Assembly: GCF_000002425.4 (NCBI RefSeq)
Contig: NC_037272.1
Coordinates: 15,421,701 to 15,485,700, forward strand
Direction of reading: 5' to 3'
DNA from: Physcomitrium patens
Lineage: Eukaryota; Streptophyta; Bryopsida; Funariales; Funariaceae
DNA length: 64,000 nucleotides
A program made the position numbers and the translations under genes. Positions 1 to 9,864 of the stretch are shown in pieces; the stretch's first letter is position 1; each line of letters begins with the position of its first letter. The notes beneath the pieces are model-generated. The model was not told the origin of the DNA. It searched no databases and saw only the letters and a program-made list of their open reading frames with translations.

Positions 1-177
1 TCATTTTTTTATTTATTTATTTATTTATTTTTAATTATTTAGTTTGAGATTGATTAGGAAAAAGAGCTGTCGAAGAGGCAATGCATGTGAGTTGGAGCAC
101 GGAGTGTTTGAATGCTGGATGCATTTGGCTCGATATTAGAGACAACCGTACAAGGATGGACGAAACTGCCTTCGTCC

Positions 178-193
178 GGGTTTAGGGTTTAGG
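178..193 (+). repeat. short telomere-like motif (TTTAGGG x2)
   Basis: Two TTTAGGG units in tandem. This is the plant-type telomere repeat, but two copies are too few for anything but an interstitial motif or a telo-box. Confidence 0.6.
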
Positions 194-1419
194 ATCGACA
201 CCATGGCATAGAGGTAAGAAAGTTATCCACCCTAGGCATCAGATCCTACTTTGACCCTAGATTGACCCTATTGTTTCGTGAGGAGGAGGTTAATTATCAC
301 ACGACATGTCCTGATGGCACGTCATTGTCACTTTGTCACGATAGACAACCCTGAAATTGATATCCTATGGCAATCCATGGAATCATTAAATGCTAGTCAC
401 GGTGACCACCTTGAAGTAATCCATACTTCTGCAAAATGTTTCAATCATATTTGGATGGTGCTTGAAATTTTGGACATGATTCTCCAAGTTTCATAACACC
501 CAGCTTTTCACTTATTTACTCTTGGCTTAAAAAGTCCTCAGGTGCGCTATTTCAAATATCAGTCATATTATCATGAATGCAGATTATACCAAATTTACAA
601 CTATGTTTTCCTGAATGACACAAAGTAGACATTTGTATTGTTTTAAGGACTGATCTCACATGTCTAAAAGCCCCCACATAGTTCACAGTTTTACCACAGA
701 AATAAAAACTCTATTTTCATGGTCACATTACAATAGACACATCCTAAGATCTGCAATACTTCATTCTCACATGTTTCCGCATACAATTGTATTTATTATT
801 TTTGTACCCCACAGGTACACTTGATCCTTTAGGGGTCAGAGAAAAACCACAAACCCTGTGCAATCTACCACATATCTCATATAAGTTGAAAATAAGATCT
901 TCTGTTACATTTGCAAGAAATTAATCTTAGCAGTTTTTGATCAATGGAGTACAAATTCCTCTGAACTGCTTTTGATGATTTGTGTCACCTTCTATGATAC
1001 ATCACAAAATCCTAAACACAAAGGATATTCTTAAAACATGATCTTTAATTAACTACAGTATCAAAAAAATCCATACTAGATATCAATTTTCTTTTTTAAA
1101 TTAAAATTAAATTTTTAGAGGGAAGTCGGGACGTGATTCAAGACAATGTTTTGTTTGATGGACACACATTTTGAACACAAGTGATTTCATATATTTTTGA
1201 TGAAATGTAAATTTTTAAAGTATGTTGCAATGTTCTGTTCGGAGGACACAAGTTTTCCATGCTTTTATTTTATTTTATGTTATTACTTTGATACTCTTAT
1301 CAATGCTTTTGGAGATTTTGTACATTAACTTTCATGATTTTAGAAGTTTTTGTATATTTACTTTCATGCTTTTATTTTATTTGAAACGAGCTTGGGATGA
1401 TGGAGTTGGAAAAAACTTT

Positions 1420-1590
1420 TAGCTAAAAGGGAAGAAGGTCATCTTTGAGCATCTTCACATATGGAAATTGAAACAACATCCTATAATGAGAAGTGGCAAG
1501 CAGGCCATAATCATTGTTTTGGACAGATTAGGAGAGCAGATTGCTGACAAGTTCAAAAGAATCAATTTGTTTGTCCATTGGTTCTTTTAA
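1420..1590 (+). other. possible isolated exon or gene fragment
   Basis: An open stretch in one frame (KGKKVIFEHLHIWKLKQHPI..., ending in FVHWFF and a stop at about 1590) has a protein-like composition, unlike the surrounding poly-A/T frames. No family is recognised, no start codon lies close upstream, and splice sites are not convincing. It could be chance. Confidence 0.2.
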
Positions 1591-2454
1591 CAAATTCCAT
1601 CACACTGAATTTCATGTTAAGTGTAGTGGCTCTTTATGATTTGAAAGCGCTAATGCTTTTTACTTTTGGTGAAGATTTTTATTGAGAGTACAACTATATA
1701 TATTACTTAAGAGAGGGTGATCATTATCAACATGGTTGGTAAAATATTTATTGAGAGTAAAAACTTATAGAATTGATAAATCATATAGTGTACTTACAAT
1801 AAAAATAATATTTAGAATAGTTGATTTCCAAATTCCGAAGATAACTGATCTTTTTAGACAAATAACCTATATTTTTACAACACTAAAAATTTATCACATC
1901 ATTCATTTCATATAAGTTTAGAAGAAGATTCTATGGTTACATCTTCAGAAAGTTCATCTTAGCAAATTTTAATCAATGGAATAGAGATTCGACTAAAATC
2001 CCTTGGTCCTTTAGGGGTTAAAGATGAGGATATAGGGGATGGGAATGCAGATGATGATAAAGACGTATTCTTTTCTTTTTATTTGCCTTTGAAGATTTAT
2101 CTTGCCTTGCTTTACTCACATTTGTTGTAGCAATGGTGACAATACAAAACAAATAATCATTCCAATTGCCATTATGGAAATAAAAACCTTGCTAAAATAA
2201 TTTGACTTACATTATAAAAATCAACAAAATAAATAAGATAAGTACAAAAATACCACATAAGCATTCAATTAAACCTACAAATAATAAGTATGAGGTGAGC
2301 ATGGGATCCAAAAGATGTGTTGTCAAGACTAAAGAACTCCTCAACTTTGATTCCAATATATACCTACTCAAAAGTAAAAATAACCATAACATAAAAGAAA
2401 CTCTAAAATAAAAAAGTAAACTATCTAAAATAAAAGTAATTAGAAATTTTCAAC

Positions 2455-2750
2455 TCTCCAACTCTCTAACCTCTCAACTCTCCAACCCTCCAACTCTCTG
2501 ACTCTCCAATTCTCCAACTCTCCGATTCTCCAATTCTCCAACTCTCCAACTCTCCAATTCTCCAACTCTCCGACTCTCCAATTCTCCAACTCTCCGACTA
2601 TCAAACTCACCAACTCTCAAACTCTCCAATTCTCCAACTCTCCGACTCTCCAATTCTCCAACCCTCCGACTCTCCAATTCTCCAACTCTCCAACTCTCCA
2701 ATTCTCCAAATCTCCGACTCTCCAATTCTCCAACTCTCCGACTCTCCAAT
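2455..2750. repeat. 8-bp minisatellite with 24-bp higher-order unit
   Basis: About 37 near-perfect 8-mers of the form NNYTCTCC. They are often ordered as AATTCTCC, AACTCTCC, GACTCTCC, which gives a 24-bp higher-order period. Because 24 is divisible by three, the minus strand reads as an open octapeptide repeat (ESRRVGEL variants). The array stops exactly at base 2750, where the LTR of element A1 begins. Confidence 0.9.
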
Positions 2751-2789
2751 TGTTAGGAACATAGTCCTTAGACCTTTCTAGAGACAAGT

Positions 2790-2836
2790 TTCTAGAACCT
2801 TCTAGAAAGAAGTCTCTAGAAACTTCCAGAAGATTC
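2790..2836 (+). promoter_or_regulatory. heat-shock element array in LTR U3
   Basis: 2790-2807 reads TTCTAGAACCTTCTAGAA and 2819-2836 reads GAAACTTCCAGAAGATTC. Each is a perfect run of four inverted GAA/TTC pentamer cores with 2-bp spacing, the consensus bound by heat-shock factor trimers. Further two-core GAAGCTTC palindromes lie at 2964-2971, 2995-3002 and 3014-3021, closer to the TATA box. The same arrays occur in the A2 LTR (21201-21218, 21230-21247), and A3 has one at 18435-18452. Known parallel: the heat-activated Arabidopsis Copia element ONSEN. Heat induction here is inference. Confidence 0.8.
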
Positions 2837-3054
2837 TTTGAATATTCTCTTAGAATATTCTTCAAAGATTCCCTAAAGATTCTTTGAAGATTCTTTAAAG
2901 ATTCCTTTAGAAGACTCTAGAAGATTCTTAGAATATTCTAGTAGATTCTAGGAAGTTATTTGAGAAGCTTCCTAGCTCTTGGGTAGTTGCTCGAGAAGCT
3001 TCATAGTTCTTGAGAAGCTTCTTGATGCGCTTCCTTAGAACCATAGGCCAATAG

Positions 3055-3097
3055 TATATATAGAAGTCGAGGCTGAAGAGTTCTTCAGTCTCGACAA
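3055..3097 (+). promoter_or_regulatory. LTR core promoter, TSS and hairpin
   Basis: TATATATA at 3055-3062 is followed 32 bp later (3055 to 3087) by AGTCTCGACAA, which is also the sequence complementary to the PBS. The start overlaps an inverted repeat at 3066-3095: GTCGAGGCTGAAGA, a 2-bp loop, then TCTTCAGTCTCGAC, with 13 of 14 positions paired. The TATA-to-start spacing fits plant Pol II promoters and independently supports 3087 as the transcript 5' end. Confidence 0.75.
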
Positions 3098-3226
3098 CAC
3101 ATCTCTTGAAGCTCTAGCTCAATTCTCTTGGCGTTACTCTTGTACTCATCTGATAATCTAGTTCTTGTCATTTCTTCTTGAACTTCTTGTTTAGATTTCT
3201 TGTTTGTATTTTTGGTCCGCGACAGT

Positions 3227-3237
3227 TTGTCGAGACT
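3227..3237 (+). other. self-priming primer-binding site of A1
   Basis: TTGTCGAGACT starts two bases after the LTR end. It is the exact reverse complement of AGTCTCGACAA at 3087-3097 in the LTR, the inferred first 11 transcript bases. Tf1-type elements use this arrangement: the transcript 5' end folds back as primer. It replaces the usual initiator-tRNA PBS. Confidence 0.82.
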
Positions 3238-3248
3238 ACCTTTATCTT

Positions 3249-3622
3249 AATATCAGAGCTGAATCCTTCTTGTTTGAGAGCGGATTACCCCTCTTCTTAA
3301 AGGTATTCTAGCGCTTTAGGGGTTGCGGATTACCTTCCTCTAAACTGATATTTTCTCAATCACAATATCAGAGCTTAGTTCTTTGAGGCAGAGAGTGGAG
3401 TACCCCTTTCCTTGGAGATACTTGAGCGTTCTAAGGGTTGCGGATTACCCTCTCTTGGACTGATATTAATTCCTTCTTTTTGTTTAGCATAGCTAGTAGA
3501 AAAGACTGTTAACATCGATTTCAGAGCTTTGCCTTCTTGATAGAGTGTGGATTACCCCTCTTCTCGAAAGCATTGAGGCATTTTTAGAGGTTGCGGATTA
3601 CCCTCCTCTAAAACTGAAATCG
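3249..3622 (+). repeat. triplicated structured leader of A1
   Basis: Three units at 3249-3352, 3364-3467 and 3516-3622 (104, 104 and 107 bp). Each carries two GGATTACC-type motifs and is bounded by an inverted repeat: AATATCAG/CTGATATT in units 1 and 2, CGATTTCAG/CTGAAATCG in unit 3. An inner ACCCCT/AGGGGT-like pair is present. The arms differ between units but stay complementary, which suggests an RNA structure in the untranslated leader upstream of gag. Confidence 0.75.
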
Positions 3623-3742
3623 TTTAGTGTTTTTTTTTCTTTTCTCCGAGTAGGTTTTAGTGACAAGTAGTGCTACAATTTTTTCCAAGAGACGTAGCAA
3701 TTTCTTCTTCTCTCAAAATTTTAATCCATCTATTCTCTAAAT

Positions 3743-4792
3743 ATGGAAGTAGACCAGGTCATAGACAGTGCATCTCTACAAGTAGACAATAGAGTGGCAA
3801 CTCTTGCAGATCTTCAAGCTCTTATGAATAGTGTACGAAAAGAGATTACATTTCTTCGCAATTCAAGTAAAGAACCTCAAATTGATCTAGTGACCGAAGA
3901 AGCTAGATGCAAAATTCATAGCCTACAACAAGAGATTATTCGACTGAGAGAAGCCAGACATGTGTCACATACGACCCCTATAGATACTTCAAGGATTAGT
4001 ACGAAAGAACCAAAAGCGAGTATGCCAGACAAGTTTGACGGAACAAGAGCCAACTTCCGAGGTTTTGTGCAACAAGTACGGCTTTACCTATGCCTATATC
4101 CTTCTCGTTATCCGAATGGATTTACCTAGGTTGCTTTCATAGGTACTCTTCTATCAAGAAATGCTCACTCTTGGTTTGCTCCACTATTGGAGAAGGATTC
4201 TCCAATATTGTACGACCTAGAGGCTTTCATAGAGAGACTTACTGCTGCGTTTGGAGATAGCGATCGAGAAAGAGTGGCTGAAAGAAAGATACAAAATCTG
4301 CGACAAGGATCACGTTCTGCTACAATCTATGCTGCAGAATTTCAACAGCTTATATGTGATCTTGATTGGAATACTAAGGCGTTTATGACACAATTTCGAT
4401 ATGGACTGAGAGATGATGTCAAGAACTTATTGATCACCATGCCTAAGGCGGATACTTTAGAAGAACTTATATTTCAGGTAATTATTTGTGACAACCGCCT
4501 CTTTGAATTACGACAAGAAAGACGATCAGGCTGGAGAAATGATGGAGCATTTGCTACATTTTCAAAAGGTCCAGAGAATCACTCCACAGATCCTGAACCC
4601 ATGCAAATTGATGCGGTACGTTTCAAACCCCTCACAGTTGAGGAAAGGAAGCGACGATTTGAACAAAACTTGTGTTTATATTGCGGAGAAGCGGGCCATA
4701 AAGCTGTAGATTGTCGGAAGAAACAGAAGCCTCAAACAACAAGACTCAGGAGTACAAGCATGCAGGAAAACAAGGACGCCCAGCCACAATAG
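3743..4792 (+). pseudogene. gag: gag of A1 (one internal stop)
   Basis: One frame from the ATG at 3743 to the TAG at 4790-4792, interrupted by a TAG at 4127-4129. The product would be a retrotransposon capsid/nucleocapsid that packages element RNA. Visible parts are an N-terminal helical stretch, the retrotransposon gag core ([12 protein letters not shown] through [12 protein letters not shown]) and a C-terminal zinc knuckle [14 protein letters not shown] of form CX2CX4HX4C. The internal stop occurs at the same site in A2. Pol follows in the -1 frame and overlaps the gag end. Confidence 0.9.
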
Positions 4793-7700
4793 GGATCGTG
4801 CGGCTAGACATCTCAACATTCAAAATTAATGAAGGTCCCTTTCTCTCAGCTCAACCTTCAGATTGTTTTATGGTACCTTTACATCTCGGTATTCAAGAAC
4901 TACAAGTCGATGCTTTATTAGACTCGGATGCATCCGCTTGCTTTATAGATGAAGAGTTTGCCAAGCTTCACAATATTTCTCTTGTAAAGAAACTTAAGCC
5001 TGTCCATGTAGAAGTCCGTCATTTGTTATCCATGAAAGGACACGAAGACAATGATCGTCCGGCAACGATATCCATAAAACTAAACCATTGAAGGTACGTC
5101 TTGAAAACCATGAGAGCAATATTGTGTTTAATGTTATCAAGATCCCTTCATGTCCTATTATTTTGTGACTATCTTCGCTTAATAGATATAATCCATTGAT
5201 AGATTGGAAGTAGCGAAAAGTGACATTTCTAACAAACTCCTTGAAGGTGGAATCTGCCAAGACAATGTCTAAAAACAAATCCTTGTTTATAGGTGCAAGG
5301 GCTTTTATGAAGGAAGCGAAGCAAAATACACCTCTTCTCAACTTCGCAACTTCGACTCGAGAAGATGCAACTCCGACTTTGGTTATTCCAAAGCAGTATG
5401 AAGAATTCAAAGATGTCTTTGAAAAGAAGAATGTTGATATGCTGCCAGAGCATCGACCCTATGACTGTGCCATTGAATTGCAAGAAGGAGCACAACCACC
5501 TTTTGGACCAATCTACAATTTGTCGCAAACGGAGTTGACTGAGTTGCAGAAGTACATTGACGAGAATCTAGCCAAGAACTTCATTCGTCATTCGAAGTCG
5601 CTAGCTGGGGCACCAATCTTATTTGTGAAGAAGAAGGATGGCTGACTACGGGTGTGCGTGGACTATCGAGGTCTCAATAAGGTGACAAAAAAGAATCGCT
5701 ACCCATTGCCTTTGATCTCTAGTCTTCTAGAACAACTTGGGCATGCAAGGATCTTTACAAAGATTGACCTAAGAGGAGCTTACAACCTTGTGCGAATCAA
5801 GGAAGGAGATGAATGGAAGACAACTTTTCGAACAAGGTATGGCCATTTTGAATACAATGTCATGCCATTTGGTCTCACTAATGCTCCAGCGGTCTTTCAA
5901 CACATGATGAATGACATCTTTCGAGAGCATCTAGACGATTTTATTGTCATCTATTTAGATGATATTTTGATATTTTCTAAGAACGAGGAAGAACATGAGA
6001 AGCACGTTCGTCTAGTACTCAAAAAACTACGAGAGCGAGGACTCTATGCCAAATTAGAGAAGTGCTTATTTCACCAAACTGAGATGGAGTTTTTGGGATT
6101 CATCGCGACTACGAAAGGCTTGAAGATGGATCCAAAGAAGGTGGAAGCAATCATGTCTTGGGAAGTTCCGAAGACGGTTAGGGACATACAATGTTTTCTT
6201 GGATTTGCTAACTACTATCGGATCTTCATCAAGAATTATTCTCAAGTTGCTGCCTCCTTTACTCGGTTAACGTGCAAGGACAAGCTCGAATGGGGACCTA
6301 TCGCAGAAAAAGCATTTCAAGATTTGAAGATGGTATTTATTACAGCTCCAATCTTGGTACATCCGGACTTTACAAAGGCCTTTTATTTGGAGACAGATGC
6401 TTCGGATTTTGTTTAGGGAGCTGTACTTTCACAGATGGGCGTAGATTTGAAGCTCCATCCAGTTGCGTTCTATTCTCGAAAATTCTCTGCTGCTGAGATC
6501 AACTATGAGATCCACGATAAGGAATTCCTTGCTATAGTAGATTCTTTCCAAGAGTGGCGCCACTTTCTCGAAGGAACTACACATCCAGTGACCGTATATA
6601 CAGATCACAAGAATTTGGAGTATTTTATGTCGGCTCGAGTTTTGAATCGACGTCAAGCTCGGTGGAGTATGTCGCTATCCAGGTTCGACTTTGTTATTAC
6701 TTATCGGCGTGGGAAGCAACAAGGGTTGTCCGATGCATTATCAAGGAGATCATATCTCGCGCCAAAGGCTGGAGATGCAGCATTTGATCAAGAATGCACG
6801 ACATTGTTGAAGCTAGAGAAATTTCGGCTCAACGCAACTATTGTATCAATTGATGCTGACTTCCTTGACCAAGTACGGGCCGCAACCATTGAAGATTCTC
6901 TAGCCCTTGATATCAAGCAATATGCTAGTGATGATAAATTCAAGATGGAAGGAGATCTAGTATATTTCAAAGAGTGGTTGTATATTCCAAAAGGGTCAGC
7001 ATGACTCCGAGTTCTTCAATCTCGTCATGACTTTCCAGCTGCGGGACATTTTGGATTCAATAAGACCTTGGAACTTATTTCCCACGATTTCTGGTGGCCT
7101 CAAATGTGGAAGGATGGGAAAGATTTTGTTGTATCTTGTGACATTTGTTCAAGATCCAAAAACCCTCGACATCGGCCTTATGGACTTCTATAGCCATTGC
7201 CTATTCCGCGCCGACCATGGTCTTCGATTTCCATGGACTTTATTACGGATCTACCACCATCGAATTCATTTGACAACATTTTTGTTTCGTAGACCGGCTT
7301 ACAAAGATGGCGCATTTTGTCTCTTGCAAGAAGACATCGTCAAGCAAAGACACAGCAAGACTCTTTCTTGATAATGTGTATCGATATCATGGTCTACCAG
7401 ATGATATCGTATCGGATCGAGGAACCCAATTTGTGTCAAAGTTTTGGAAATCTCTTTTTGAAATATTGAAGGTGGATATCAAGCTTTCTTTGACATTTCA
7501 TCCTCAAACGGACGGTCAAACAGAATAGGTGAATCAAGTTTTAGAGAAATATTTACGTTGTACCATCTACTATCAACAAGATGATTGGGTCGCATATCTA
7601 CTGCTAGCCGAGTTCGCATATAACAACACCCTTCATGCGTCAACTCAACAAACGCCATTCTTTTCCAATTATGGATACCATCCGAAGCTTGACTTATGGA

Positions 7701-8290
7701 GTTCGTCAACGATTAACATTCCGGCAGCTGAAAGATTGGTGAAGGAGCTTTCACAGCTTCAAACTACCTTGAAGCTTCAATTGCAAACTACCCAAGAATC
7801 TTACAAGGCGTCCGCGGACAAATTTCGGAATCAGGCACCTAAATTCACGATTGGAGACAAAGTTTGGCTGCTTCGACGAAATATTAAGACCAAGCGGCCA
7901 TGTGACAAATTGGACTCTCGGAGATTGGGACCATTTGTTATCCAGAAGCAGATCAATCCTGTAGCGTATCGTTTGGAGTTACCAGCTACTATGAAGGTAC
8001 ATCCTGTCTTTCATGTTTCTTTGTTGGAGCCTTATCGAGAATCATCTTTTCTTGGAAGAGTAGAATGTCCACCACCTAGCATAGAAATAGAGAACCATGA
8101 AGAATACGAGGTGGAAAAGGTCCTGGATTCACGACAAAGACGGGGTAAATTAGAATACTTTGTGCATTGGAGCGGTTACGATATTAATGAACGAACATGG
8201 GAGCCGGCCAAAAATCTCGCGAATTGGCCACAAAAGGTACAGGAGTTTCATCGACGATATCCTGAGAAACCCAAGCCGGTTCGACGATAG
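4711..8290 (+). pseudogene. pol: pol of A1: PR-RT-RH-IN-chromodomain, broken
   Basis: Polyprotein remnant. The protease has LLDSDASACF where DSG would be expected. The reverse transcriptase (about 5420-6380) has [13 protein letters not shown] and YLDDILIFS. RNase H follows (about 6370-6760). The integrase has zinc-finger remnants, catalytic-core motifs [12 protein letters not shown] and HPQTDGQTE, and a GPF/Y module (RLGPFVIQ). A C-terminal chromodomain is at about 8090-8280 ([27 protein letters not shown]). Breaks include a stop at about 5091 with a frame change before 5220, stops at about 5645, 6416 and 7528, and frame changes at about 7000-7310. Several stops sit at the same sites in A2. 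Confidence 0.92.
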
Positions 8291-8435
8291 CTTCTTATTG
8301 AAGCTTGTTCATCCAGGAAACAGAAAAGAGGAGAGAGCACCACCAAAATCCATAGTTGATGTAGTCATTCTCTCCAAGATAGCGTAGAACTTTGTTAGTA
8401 GGCCAAGTTTGTTCTTATTGTTTTAGCCTTTGAAT

Positions 8436-8783
8436 ATGGATAGCCAAGATACTACACTTGTCATGTCATCTCAAGCAACTAGCTCACAAAGTCGACCGCG
8501 AGATGAAGAACCGCTTGCACCACGACGACGTCGAAGGATTCCGAGCAACAGATCGCTGATAATTGTATTTGAGGTCGAGCCTGCCTACAATGGTCAGCCA
8601 GAAGGAGTGTTTGCAGGACAATTTCACAATGAAGACACGGAGGTTCATGCTTGGTCAAAAGTTGAAGGCGTGGGCCACTACCGTTGGCTTCAAGGACCAT
8701 TGAATCACTTGCCTCGTGAACAACAATTGGAGTTCATAATAGAGGTTATGCGACAGATCTTCATTTTCTTGCGTTGGTATTGA
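8436..8783 (+). CDS. extra 3' ORF of chromovirus A1 (115 aa)
   Basis: Intact ATG-to-TGA frame between the chromodomain and the polypurine tract. The start is the ATG at 8436 (MDSQDTT). The N-terminal third is Ser/Gln-rich, then a basic run (APRRRRRIPSNRS) that could be a nuclear localisation or nucleic-acid-binding signal. The C-terminal part is compact and mixed ([22 protein letters not shown], ending FIFLRWY). No family is recognised. The older copy A3 keeps the C-terminal half as protein ([14 protein letters not shown]... FIFLRWY) despite many base changes. A2 has lost the ATG and gained a stop. No transmembrane or Env-like features are visible. Function is unknown. Confidence 0.65.
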   Translation: MDSQDTTLVMSSQATSSQSRPRDEEPLAPRRRRRIPSNRSLIIVFEVEPAYNGQPEGVFAGQFHNEDTEVHAWSKVEGVGHYRWLQGPLNHLPREQQLEFIIEVMRQIFIFLRWY

Positions 8784-8819
8784 CTGACGATAACATTGCT
8801 TCTCGAAGACCTCAAAGCT

Positions 8820-8833
8820 AAAGGAGGAGGTGA
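8820..8833 (+). other. polypurine tract of A1
   Basis: AAAGGAGGAGGTGA directly precedes the 3' LTR. The same motif precedes the 3' LTR of A3 (27966-27979), and A2 has a close variant at 27247-27260. It is the expected plus-strand primer. Confidence 0.8.
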
Positions 8834-9318
8834 TGTTAGGGACATAGTCCTTAGACCTTTCTAGAGACAAGTTTCTAGAACCTTCTAGAATAAAGTCTCT
8901 AGAAACTTCCAAAAGATTTTTTAAATATTCTTCTAGAATATTCTTTAAAGATTCCCTAAAGATTCCCTAAAGATTCTTTGAAGATTCCCTAAATATTCCC
9001 TTAGAAGGCTCTAGAAGATTTTTAGAATATTCTAGTAGATTCTAGGAAGTTACTTGAGAAGCTTCCTAGCTCTTCGGTAGTTGCTCGAGAAGCTTCATAG
9101 TTCTTGGGAAGCTTCTTGATGCGCTTCCTTAGAACCATAGGCCAGTAGTATATATAGGAGTCGAGGCTGAAGAGTTCTTCAGTCTCGACAACGCATCTTT
9201 TGAAGCTCTAGCTCAATTCTCTTGGCGTTGCTCTTGTACTCATCTGATAATCTAGTTCTTGTCATTTCTTCTTGAACTTCTTGTTTAGATTTCTTGTTTG
9301 TATTTTTTGTCCGTGACA
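8834..9318 (+). repeat. 3' LTR of A1
   Basis: 485 bp, TGTTAG...GACA. It matches the 5' LTR apart from scattered substitutions and small length changes in the AGATTC repeats. HSE cores, TATA box and hairpin are retained. Confidence 0.92.
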
Positions 9319-9357
9319 TTTATTAAGCTCGTTAATAATGGATATTTTACATGTATA

Positions 9358-9864
9358 TTATAAACTTACATATTTATTAAAAAGTAGATAAAAATAAATT
9401 AATTTCATAAAATCTTTTAGAAAATCTTCTTAAAAGCTTCATAGTTGCAATTTTAACTTTAAATGTATTTGTAATTGATTGATAGGTTAGAAACTTAATT
9501 AACAAATTAATCACCTGTCACATGTGCTGATAGCTTATTGAAAAAGTCAACTATGTGGTGTATCAATAAGAAACTTACCCTACAAGTTAAGATACATATC
9601 TTGCAAAGTCAAAACAAGTTGGAGGTCCTATAGAGCATTGTCATATAGCTTCTAATTTAACAGTATATATGGAAGTAAGAGTGAAGCTTTCTTCGCTCTT
9701 TTGAATATCTTTTTAGTCCTTAGTATTGTTTCAAGACTTTCTAATCTTCTTAGCAATAGCTATTCTAGTTTACTACTATACCATCTTTCAGTGGTTTTTT
9801 AGTCTTTTTGAGAGGCACAAGAATATATCGATTTTTTAGTTTTTTGAGATTCATATCTTTGATA
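9358..9864 (+). repeat. 5' LTR of B-left
   Basis: Aligns by eye with 56698-57215 along most of its length, including AGTAGATAAAAATA near the start and the GCAATAGCTATTCTAGTTTA-type block. It ends in GATA like the A3 LTR. The left boundary is uncertain because A1 ends only about 40 bp upstream. Confidence 0.7.

Larger units (their letters stand above)
1..2450. other. AT-rich flank, no assigned gene
   Basis: The stretch opens with a TTTA tetranucleotide run (about 1-32). Bases 60-500 are less AT-rich than the rest and hold a short open frame (278-496) that I do not recognise. The remainder shows short frames only, with no convincing exon, RNA gene or transposon domain. A decayed exon or unrecognised repeat at 60-500 cannot be excluded. 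Confidence 0.4.
2751..3224 (+). repeat. 5' LTR of A1
   Basis: 474 bp, TGTTAG...GACA, matching the LTR at 8834-9318. U3 holds dense TTCnnGAA/GAAnnTTC pairs and runs of AGATTCYYTRA. A TATA box lies at 3055 and the inferred transcript start at 3087. U5 ends at the CA of GACA, two bases before the PBS. Confidence 0.92.
2751..9318 (+). mobile_element. Ty3/gypsy chromovirus, copy A1
   Basis: A complete element of about 6.6 kb in the order LTR, self-priming PBS, triplicated leader, gag, protease-RT-RNase H-integrase-chromodomain, extra 3' ORF, polypurine tract, LTR. The chromodomain at the integrase C-terminus and the order RT before integrase place it in the chromovirus branch of Ty3/gypsy. Termini are TGTTAG...GACA. 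The flanking 5-mers differ (CCAAT on the left, TTTAT on the right), so there is no target-site duplication. The left side has probably been altered by the adjoining minisatellite or by LTR recombination. Coding parts carry stops and frameshifts, so this copy cannot make its own full Pol. It is very similar to A2 through the internal region. Confidence 0.93.

Noticed and set aside
2455..2750. CRISPR-like array
   Set aside because: The units are contiguous 8-mers with no unique spacers, and the host is eukaryotic.
2474..2865. Minus-strand open frames with ESRRVGEL / NWRVGELE repeats
   Set aside because: They are translations of the 8-bp minisatellite and LTR. A 24-bp period stays open in any frame without stops.
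8436..8783. Envelope gene of an endogenous retrovirus
   Set aside because: Too short, with no signal peptide, transmembrane anchor or furin-like site. The element is a chromovirus.
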